From JAFASC01 sp036265935 (GTDB lineage: Bacteria; Pseudomonadota; Alphaproteobacteria; Rhizobiales; Beijerinckiaceae), in assembly GCA_036265935.1 (NCBI GenBank), contig DATAOB010000088.1, positions 1 through 64,000 on the forward strand: 64,000 bases of DNA, in the 5' to 3' direction. The translations under genes and the position numbers were made by a program. This document shows positions 24,347 through 30,953 of this stretch, piece after piece. The notes beneath the pieces are model-generated. The model made no database searches and was not told the DNA's origin. It saw only the letters and a list, made by a program, of their open reading frames with translations. The number at the start of each line of letters is the position of its first letter. The stretch's first letter is position 1.

Positions 24347-26119
24347 ATGCGGCAGGACTGGACCGGCGAATTCGGCGAAGAGCGGGCGAGCATCGACGGG
24401 CGCGTCGCTTTCGCCAGCGCCTTCCTGGTGCTCGGCTGTGCGCTGATCATCATGCTCGACCGCATCGGCGTGCCGGAGCGCCTGGTCGCGGTGCTCGGGC
24501 CGCTCGTCGCGCTGGTCAGCTTGGCGGTGCTCGGCGCGCTGCTCCACTCGATGCGGATCTCCCGCTTCTATGCCGCGGGGCGGCGGGTGCCGGCGATCTA
24601 TGCGGGCTTTGCCGCGACGACGCTCATCGCCGCTTTCGCGGCCTCCTGCCTCACCGCGCTACCGGCGGGCGTCTCGCTGCTCGATTTCGCCATCGGACTG
24701 GCGGCGGGCGCGGTGATCGCCGGCTTCGCCGTGCGGCCGCTCGCGCGGAAGAGCGGAGTCTTCTCGATTGCCGATCTTATCGCCGGGCGGTTTCCCGGCA
24801 CGATTCTCCGCATTGCCATCGCCGTTCTCGTCGCGATCCTCGCCTTCGCTCTCGCGCATGCGGGGGTTGAGGTTGCGGTGCGCGCGCTCAACCTGTGGAG
24901 CGGCTTCGCGCGGCCCCTCGCCGCGGCCGTGGTCGGGATCGTTCTCGTCTTCATGGTCGCGCCCGGCGGCTTTGCCGGCGCGATCTGGGGCGCGATCGCC
25001 GCCGGCGCGATTTTCGTCTCGGCTTTTGCGCTGCCGCTGATCGTGCTCGCGCTCGGCGGCAATCCGCTGCCGTTTCCGGGCATCGGCGATCAGGCTTTGT
25101 GGGACAGGGCTGTGGCGCAGCTTTCCGGCTGGAACCTGCTGGGCGTTGAGCCGAGCGGCTTCAATCTGTGGATTGTCGTCGCGCTGGCGGTCGGGCTTTC
25201 GGTTCTCGTACCGGTCGTCGCGCCGGCTTTCGGAGCACCGGACCGGCGCTCGGCGCGGCGCGCGGGGGTGGTTTCGATTCTTTGGCTCGGGCTTTTCGGC
25301 GCAATCATCATTATCACGATTGCCGCGAGTTCGGTGGCGCTGGTGCAGGACACCCTTGGCCAGAAGCCGGATCGGTTGAGCCCGGCGCTCTATGCCGCCT
25401 CCAAGAACGGCGCGTTCGCAATTTGCGGGACCGAGCGGCAAATTCCCATCGCGGTTCGCGATGCCTGCATGAAGCGTCCTGGTTTCAAGGACGTTCTGCG
25501 GGAGGGGGACGTCGCGCCGCGCCGCGACTTCCTCATCCTCAACCTCCCACTCCTCGCCGGGCTCGGCCCGGCGTTTTCCGGCCTCGTCGCCGCGGCGCTG
25601 GCCGGCCTCGGGCTGGCGCTGGCGGCCGTCGGCTTCCAGGCCGGCGCCACCGCGCTCGGCCACGACGCGTTCCACCGCGTGCGCGACGTCGAGGCGCTGA
25701 CGAGCCGGCGTCTCGCCATCACGCGGCTCATCCTCATTACGGCGATCATCGGCTCGACCGCCGCGGCGACAACCACGGAGGTCGATCCGCGTGCGGCGAT
25801 CGGCGCTGCGTTGGTTCTGTCAGTCGCGGTCATCGCGCCCTTGATCGCGCTGGCGCTATGGGCGCGGGCGACGGCGCTCGATGCGCTGATCGTCCTCGTC
25901 CTCGGCCTCGCCGGCACGCAAGGCGCCCTTATCCTGATCGGCAACACGCTCACCGCCGCGCATCTTGCCGGCGCCTCGCTGATCGGCGGGGCGGGTGCGT
26001 TCGCCGCCGGCATCGCCGCGAGCCTGGTGCGGCGCGGCGACCGCGAAGTCGGCCAGCTGTTCGTTCGCAGCATGCTGCACGGCAAGGCCGAGATGCCGAA
26101 TCTCGACCGCGGCGCCTGA
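24347..26119 (+). CDS. Sodium:solute symporter family protein
   Basis: A 590-residue protein with about 13-14 membrane helices resembling the SSS family, acetate-permease (ActP) side: FYAAGRRVPAIYAGFAATTLIAAF near helix 2, GVFSIADLIAGRFPG, and PVVAPAFGAPDRR. A periplasmic or cytoplasmic insert of about 60 residues (KPDRLSPALYAASKNGAFAICGTERQIPIAVRDACMKRPGF) is unusual. A LuxR-type response regulator is divergently transcribed 123 bp away and probably controls it. The substrate is unknown; a short-chain organic acid is a guess from the gene arrangement. Confidence 0.72.
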   Translation: MRQDWTGEFGEERASIDGRVAFASAFLVLGCALIIMLDRIGVPERLVAVLGPLVALVSLAVLGALLHSMRISRFYAAGRRVPAIYAGFAATTLIAAFAASCLTALPAGVSLLDFAIGLAAGAVIAGFAVRPLARKSGVFSIADLIAGRFPGTILRIAIAVLVAILAFALAHAGVEVAVRALNLWSGFARPLAAAVVGIVLVFMVAPGGFAGAIWGAIAAGAIFVSAFALPLIVLALGGNPLPFPGIGDQALWDRAVAQLSGWNLLGVEPSGFNLWIVVALAVGLSVLVPVVAPAFGAPDRRSARRAGVVSILWLGLFGAIIIITIAASSVALVQDTLGQKPDRLSPALYAASKNGAFAICGTERQIPIAVRDACMKRPGFKDVLREGDVAPRRDFLILNLPLLAGLGPAFSGLVAAALAGLGLALAAVGFQAGATALGHDAFHRVRDVEALTSRRLAITRLILITAIIGSTAAATTTEVDPRAAIGAALVLSVAVIAPLIALALWARATALDALIVLVLGLAGTQGALILIGNTLTAAHLAGASLIGGAGAFAAGIAASLVRRGDREVGQLFVRSMLHGKAEMPNLDRGA

Positions 26120-26200
26120 AGCCGCCACCCTTAACGCGCGAATTGTCCGAATCAGATTAACGGCTTTCGATCTTCATCATGCCGGCTGTAGACTTGTCTT

Positions 26201-26300
26201 TATTTACTGACGTGAGTCAGGATGATTCGGACGGCGTGCACCCCGCCGCCGTCCATGAGGGAACCCCGCCAGGACCCCGTTTAGAGCCTGGCGGGGTTTT
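26201..26300 (+). ncRNA. Candidate small regulatory RNA with intrinsic terminator
   Basis: Three hairpins follow one another in about 100 bp. They are CTGAC-gtga-GTCAG (26207-26220), GGACGGCG...CGCCGTCC (26229-26254), and a 12-bp GC-rich stem, AACCCCGCCAGG...CCTGGCGGGGTT, ending in TTTT (26262-26300). No reading frame crosses the block. A stable 5' hairpin plus an ideal Rho-independent terminator is the usual shape of a bacterial trans-acting small RNA. The promoter is not clear; TATTTA at 26201-26206 is a weak -10 candidate. The block could instead be only a terminator for the symporter gene, which ends 140 bp upstream. Confidence 0.5.
26262..26300 (+). terminator. Rho-independent terminator
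   Basis: AACCCCGCCAGG pairs perfectly with CCTGGCGGGGTT across a 13-base loop, and the stem runs into TTTT. It is the only textbook intrinsic terminator noticed in the window. It ends either the small RNA proposed here or the symporter transcript. Confidence 0.85.
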
Positions 26301-26349
26301 CAGATAAGCGGACGGCGCCCCTCGAACGCGCCGCCATGAGCATGGCCCG

Positions 26350-26565
26350 ATGCGCCCCGGTGAACGCGCCAGCAAACGCAGCTCCTCACAAAGCCTAAAG
26401 CCTCGCGAGCGCGATCACGTCGAGGTGACGGACAGGCAGATGCAACGCCTTGTCCGCGCGTTCCGTGCCATACGGAGCCTCAGATTGCGCGCGAGCATAG
26501 TCAGCTTCGCCGAGGCGATCGCGCTGCCCAAGCGCTTCTACGAACGGCGGCGAAGGGAGGATTAG
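26350..26565 (+). CDS. Small basic hypothetical protein
   Basis: A 71-residue, arginine-rich frame in otherwise empty DNA. The C-terminal part (VTDRQMQRLVRAFRAIRSLRLRASIVSFAEAIALP) is amphipathic and helical, like small alphaproteobacterial proteins of unknown function. It is not a shadow of another gene, and it faces the debranching-enzyme gene tail to tail with nine bases between. No strong ribosome site was seen, so the start is uncertain. Confidence 0.4.
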   Translation: MRPGERASKRSSSQSLKPRERDHVEVTDRQMQRLVRAFRAIRSLRLRASIVSFAEAIALPKRFYERRRRED

Positions 26566-26573
26566 CCTGCCCC

Positions 26574-28760
26574 TCACGCCCGCAGCATGATCGGCACGAG
26601 GCCGCTGAAATGCTGGTCTGAATAGGCGACAACGCCCGTCCCGACGCGCTGGAAGCTGAGACTGACCCGCTTCTTGCCGACGGCAAGATTGCGGATTTCG
26701 AGGGTCTCGATCCCGGTCGGCAGCCGCGGCTCGTGGACGCGAATCTCCTCGCGCCAGGCCGAAACCGAGATGCCCAAGGCCGCCTGCAGCAGCATGAACA
26801 GCGAGCCCGAGGCCCAGGCCTGCGGCAGGCAGGCGACGGGATAGGCGACCGGCGCATCGCCGCGGCCGCGCCGCTCGAAGCCGCAATAAAGCTCGGGCAG
26901 GCGCATCTCGAAGCGCACGGCGGCTTCGAACATCTCGTCGAGAATGCGGATCACCCCGGCGCGCTCGCCGTAGCGCGCCATGCCGGCGGCGCAGAGGGCG
27001 GTGTCGTGCGGCCACACCGAGCCGTTGTGATACGACATCGGATTGTAGCGCGCCTCGCCCTCGGCTAGCGTGCGGATGCCCCAGCCCGAGTTGAACGGGC
27101 CGGTGAGGAGATTGTCGATAACCGCGCGGGCGCGCTCCGGCGACGGCAGCCCGGTATAAAGCAATTGCCCGGAGTTCGAGCTGCGCACGCGGCAGGGACG
27201 CCCGTTGCCGTCAAGCGCGAGCGCATAGAGGCCGCTCTCGTGCATCCAGAACCGCGCCTCCGTCGCATCGCGCAGGCGGTCGGCTTGCCCGTTCCAGTGG
27301 GCGCAGCGCGCCTCGTCGCCGCGCCGCGCGGCGAGCATCGCCATGGCGCGGAAGGCGGCGTAGCAATAGCCCTGCACTTCGATGAGCGCGATCGGCCCGG
27401 CAGGATCGCTGCCATCAGCGTGGAAGATCGAATCCTGGCTGTCCTTCCAGCCCTGATTGGCAAGGCCGCTCGCCGCCGCGCGCATGTAATCGACGAAGCC
27501 GTCGCCATTCGAATCGCCGTCGCCCTCGATCCAGCCCATGGCGCCGAGCAGCGCCGGCCAGATCTCCTCGATGAAAGCGAGATCGGCGGTGCGCTCGGCA
27601 TACGCGCCGGCGAGCATGACAAAGAGCGGCGTCGTATCGACGCCGCCGTAATAGAGGCCGAAGGGCAGCTCATCGAGCGCCACCATCTCGCCTTTGCGCG
27701 TCTCGTGCATTATCTTGCCGGGCGCCGAATCCTGGAAGGCGGAACGGCCCTTCGCCTGATTGGCGGCGAGGAAGGCGAGAACGCCGCGGGCGAGCGAAGG
27801 ATCGAGCCACAGCATCTGCAGCGAGGTGATGATCGCGTCGCGGCCGAAGGGCGTCGAAAACCAGGGAATGCCGGCATAGGGGAAGGGCCCGGTCTTCAGC
27901 TCGGTCGTGAGCAGCGCCAGATCGGCGCGCGATTTTTCGATCCAGTCGTTGAACACGCGCCCCGGACTGAACGCGGTGGCGCCGCGCCGCCGCTTGCTGC
28001 GCATGCCGAAGCGCGCCCGCGCCGCGGCGGCACGGAAGCGGTCGCGCGAGGGCGCTTCACCGCCTTGCGGCGCGATTTCGATATAAAGCGAGGTCGACCC
28101 CCCATGCCGCAGCCGGATCGTGAATTCCGCCTTGCGATCGGCGAGCCGGCGCGGCGCGCGCGAGAAGCTCAGGCACGATTGGCGCACGACGCCGTCGAGA
28201 CCGCGATAGCACAGGCAAACCGAAGACGGTCCGATCTCCGGCGCCAGAAGCTCGCCGCGCGCGCGGCGGCTCACACCGCGCACCTCGAACATGTCGCGGA
28301 AGTCGGCGTCGAATTCGAGCTCCAGCGGAACCTGCGTCTCCTCCGGGCCGAAATTACTCAGCGTGATTCGCTCATAGAGCGCGTCCTCGAAAATCAGGCG
28401 CTGGCGCTCGACATGGATGACGCCCTGCGGCAGCGACTGACCGCCGAGCGGCGGCAGCGGCCGGTTCGTCAGATGCGAGGTGAACAGGATGTTATCCTGG
28501 CTGACCGACGCTGAGAGCAAAGCGGGCTTTTTGCCGCCAACCGTCAGCATCCAATAGGAGAGGACGCGCGTATCGTCGCGGAACATGCCGTCGCCTTCGC
28601 CGACAACATTGCCGTTGGCGTCGGCGACGATGAACGTGTCGGCATGTTTCAGCGCGAACAGCCGAAACGGGACGCGCGGCTCGGCGGTTTGCGCAGCCTC
28701 GCCGCCAATCGTCGCGCCGGGTCCCTGGTTGTCGAGCGCCGAGACGTTTGCTGGTTCCAT
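26574..28760 (-). CDS. Amylo-alpha-1,6-glucosidase / glycogen-debranching-type enzyme
   Basis: A 728-residue protein. An N-terminal beta-domain (about residues 30-250; FALKHADTFIVADANGNVVGEGDGMFRDDTRVLSYW) precedes an (alpha/alpha)6 barrel of the GH63/GH133 type (about 290-700). The barrel has GIPWFSTPFGRDAIITSLQMLWLDP and YNPMSYHNGSVWPHDTALCAAGMARYGE, the usual catalytic-face motifs. It would remove alpha-1,6-linked glucose from glycogen or a related glucan. A glycosyltransferase gene 34 bp upstream on the same strand probably forms an operon with it, so a stress glucan or glycogen pool is the likely substrate. Confidence 0.88.
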   Translation of the reverse strand: MEPANVSALDNQGPGATIGGEAAQTAEPRVPFRLFALKHADTFIVADANGNVVGEGDGMFRDDTRVLSYWMLTVGGKKPALLSASVSQDNILFTSHLTNRPLPPLGGQSLPQGVIHVERQRLIFEDALYERITLSNFGPEETQVPLELEFDADFRDMFEVRGVSRRARGELLAPEIGPSSVCLCYRGLDGVVRQSCLSFSRAPRRLADRKAEFTIRLRHGGSTSLYIEIAPQGGEAPSRDRFRAAAARARFGMRSKRRRGATAFSPGRVFNDWIEKSRADLALLTTELKTGPFPYAGIPWFSTPFGRDAIITSLQMLWLDPSLARGVLAFLAANQAKGRSAFQDSAPGKIMHETRKGEMVALDELPFGLYYGGVDTTPLFVMLAGAYAERTADLAFIEEIWPALLGAMGWIEGDGDSNGDGFVDYMRAAASGLANQGWKDSQDSIFHADGSDPAGPIALIEVQGYCYAAFRAMAMLAARRGDEARCAHWNGQADRLRDATEARFWMHESGLYALALDGNGRPCRVRSSNSGQLLYTGLPSPERARAVIDNLLTGPFNSGWGIRTLAEGEARYNPMSYHNGSVWPHDTALCAAGMARYGERAGVIRILDEMFEAAVRFEMRLPELYCGFERRGRGDAPVAYPVACLPQAWASGSLFMLLQAALGISVSAWREEIRVHEPRLPTGIETLEIRNLAVGKKRVSLSFQRVGTGVVAYSDQHFSGLVPIMLRA

Positions 28761-28794
28761 TGTGGAACGGCCCTAGTCCGACCAGCTCAATGTA

Positions 28795-29844
28795 TCAAGC
28801 AGCAGCTTCGCGGTGGGGCGCGGCGAGCAGCGTTTGGTAGAGGCGAACGTAATTCTGCGCCATCGTCGTCGCGGAGAAGCGCTCCTCGAAGACGTCGCGG
28901 ATTTTTCCGCGCGGCAAGTGCGCGGCGCGCGCGACGCTCTTCACCGCTTCCTCGACGTTGGTGACAATGAAGCCGGTAATGCCATCATCGATCACCTCAG
29001 GCACCGAGCCGTTGTCCCAGGCAATCACCGGAGCTCCGCAGGCCATCGCCTCGATCATCACCAGCCCAAACGGCTCCGGCCAGTCGATCGGAAACAGAAG
29101 CGCGGCGGCGTTGCCGAGGAACTCGCATTTCTGATCGTCGCCGATCTCGCCGATATATTCGACGCCGGGCTCCTCCAGCATCGGTTTGATCTTGTCATAG
29201 TAATGCTCGTCGAGGACTTCGATCTTGGCGGCGATGCGCAGCGGCAGGCCCGCCTTGCGGGCAACTTCGATTGCCCGATCGACGCGTTTCTCCGGCGAGA
29301 TGCGGCCGAGAAAAGCGAGGTAATCCGCTTTGGGCTTCTCGATCGCCGAAAAGCGCCCGCTGTCGACACCGTGATGCACGGTCTGCACGAAACGAACGCC
29401 GCCAAGGGGGCGGCGCTGCGCATCGGAAATCGAGACGAGCGGATATTGCGGCCAGCGCCGATATGCCTCCGGCAGGTCCTTGAGGTCGAGCCGGCCGTGT
29501 AGCGTCGTCACCGTACGCGAGGCGACGTCTTCAAAAAAAGGAAAATGGATCAGGTCGGTGTGGAAGTGGATGAGGTCGAACGAGTCCTTCCGTTTGTGGA
29601 CTTCGCGCATCATCGAGAGATGCGCGGCGAGATCGGATTTGAGGCGCGCCGGATCGAGCCGAATCGCCTGATCGCGGACGGCCACAAGTTCCGCGCGGGT
29701 TTTGGCATCGGCGCTGGAAAACAGGGTCACCTGGTGGCCAAGCTCGACCAAAGCTTCGGTGAGGAAGGAGACGATGCGCTCGGTGCCACCATAGAGCTTG
29801 GGAGGAACCGCCTCGTACAGAGGCGCAACCTGCGCGATCTTCAT
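28795..29844 (-). CDS. Glycosyltransferase family 4 protein
   Basis: A 349-residue GT-B glycosyltransferase. The N-terminal loop is YGGTERIVSFLTEALVELGHQVTLFSS, the mid-protein VHHGVDSGRF and FLGRISPEKRVDRAIEVARKAGL match the family, and the donor-site E-x7-E is in WPEPFGLVMIEAMACGAPVIAW. The ATG at 29844 has AGGAG a few bases upstream. It is followed by the debranching enzyme and divergent from ku-ligD. The sugar donor and acceptor are unknown. A near-match to an EcfG promoter lies upstream on this strand. Confidence 0.88.
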   Translation of the reverse strand: MKIAQVAPLYEAVPPKLYGGTERIVSFLTEALVELGHQVTLFSSADAKTRAELVAVRDQAIRLDPARLKSDLAAHLSMMREVHKRKDSFDLIHFHTDLIHFPFFEDVASRTVTTLHGRLDLKDLPEAYRRWPQYPLVSISDAQRRPLGGVRFVQTVHHGVDSGRFSAIEKPKADYLAFLGRISPEKRVDRAIEVARKAGLPLRIAAKIEVLDEHYYDKIKPMLEEPGVEYIGEIGDDQKCEFLGNAAALLFPIDWPEPFGLVMIEAMACGAPVIAWDNGSVPEVIDDGITGFIVTNVEEAVKSVARAAHLPRGKIRDVFEERFSATTMAQNYVRLYQTLLAAPHREAAA

Positions 29845-29892
29845 CTTCTCTCCTGGCCGGAGCAGCCCGGCCGCACCGCCAAGCGTGCCTAT

Positions 29893-29917
29893 AACGATGA
29901 AGAGGCTTGCTGGTTCG
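29893..29917 (-). promoter_or_regulatory. Weak EcfG-like promoter for the glycosyltransferase operon
   Basis: On the minus strand CGAAC (29917-29913) and CGTT (29896-29893) are 16 bases apart, one mismatch from GGAAC-N16-CGTT. It lies about 50 bp before the glycosyltransferase ATG. The lost first G makes it uncertain. Confidence 0.25.
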
Positions 29918-29977
29918 GTCAATGAGTTGCTGCACCGCAGCACCGCCTGTCGGCGCGGGCGGCTTGAGCGGCGCCGC

Positions 29978-30002
29978 GGAACTGCGCCCCTCCCGCCACG
30001 TT
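29978..30002 (+). promoter_or_regulatory. EcfG-type general-stress promoter for ku-ligD
   Basis: GGAAC at 29978-29982, a 16-base spacer, and CGTT at 29999-30002 match the alphaproteobacterial general-stress sigma promoter exactly. It is 45 bp before the ku ATG. Control of NHEJ genes by the general stress response is known in Sinorhizobium (RpoE2), so this is a credible functional site. Confidence 0.65.
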
Positions 30003-30047
30003 GAGTCGCAAAGTCGAGTTCAGCGTTCCGTGTCAAAGGGATGGGCG

Positions 30048-30950
30048 ATGGCACCGAGACCGAATTGGAAGGGCTACCTCAAACTGGCGCTGGTCTCCTG
30101 CCCGGTCGCGATGTTCTCCGCGACGAGCTCGAGCGAGCGCATCTCGTTCCATATGATGAACCGCAACACCGGCCATCGCCTGAAGCAGCAATATATCGAC
30201 GCCGAGACCGGCGACCTCGTCGACTCCGCCGACCGCGTGAAGGGTTACGAAGTCGCGCGCAACGATTACGTCTTGATCGAGCCCGAGGAACTGAAAGACG
30301 TACAGCTCGAGAGCACGCATACGATCGAGATCGAGCATTTCGTTCCGCGCTCCGAAATCGATCCAGTCTATCACGATTCGAGCTATTACATCGTGCCGGA
30401 TGACGAGGTCGGCGCCGAGGCATTCGCTGTCATCCGCGAGGCGATGCGCAAGCGCGACATGGTCGGCCTCGGCCGCGTCGTGTTGTACGGCCGCGAGCGC
30501 ATCATTATGCTCGAGCCGCGCGGCAAGGGACTGGCCGGCACCACGCTGCATTACAACTACGAAGTTCGCGACGACAAAGCCTATTTCGAGGACATCACCA
30601 AGGAGACAGTCGCGAAAGACATGCTCGACCTTGCCTCGCATATTATCGACACCAAGGTCGGGCATTTCGATCCAAGCGAGTTCAAAGACCGCTATCAGGA
30701 TGCCGTCGTCGACCTGATCCGCGCCAAACGTGCCGGCAAACCGCTGCCGACGCCGGCCGCGCCGAAACCGAGCAACGTCGTCAACCTGATGGACGCGCTG
30801 AAACGCAGTCTCGAAGCCGAGAAGGGCGGCAAAGGCAAATCGAGCGCGCGCAAATCTGCTTCGAAAGCGACATCCCATGCGCGGCCGGCGGCACGGCGCA
30901 CGGCGCACAGCCGTGCCTCGGCGAAGTCGCACGCACGCAAAGCGGGCTAG
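30048..30950 (+). CDS. ku: Non-homologous end-joining protein Ku
   Basis: A 300-residue bacterial Ku, which forms a ring on DNA ends and recruits LigD. The start MAPRPNWKGYLKLALVSCPVAMFSA and the core IEIEHFVPRSEIDPVYHDSSYYIVPDD, RVVLYGRERIIMLEPRGKGL and FDPSEFKDRYQDAVVDLI are typical. The C-terminal tail of about 60 residues is rich in Lys, Arg, Ala and Ser (KGKSSARKSASKA...), as in many rhizobial Ku proteins, and may bind DNA. AAAGGG precedes the ATG at 30048. ligD follows after three bases, so the two form an operon. Confidence 0.96.
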   Translation: MAPRPNWKGYLKLALVSCPVAMFSATSSSERISFHMMNRNTGHRLKQQYIDAETGDLVDSADRVKGYEVARNDYVLIEPEELKDVQLESTHTIEIEHFVPRSEIDPVYHDSSYYIVPDDEVGAEAFAVIREAMRKRDMVGLGRVVLYGRERIIMLEPRGKGLAGTTLHYNYEVRDDKAYFEDITKETVAKDMLDLASHIIDTKVGHFDPSEFKDRYQDAVVDLIRAKRAGKPLPTPAAPKPSNVVNLMDALKRSLEAEKGGKGKSSARKSASKATSHARPAARRTAHSRASAKSHARKAG

Positions 30951-30953
30951 CAC

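Noticed and set aside
26574..30950. Long antisense frames opposite the debranching enzyme and ku genes
   Set aside because: Third-position GC bias makes long antisense frames in this DNA; they are rich in Arg, Ala and Gly and lack any domain.
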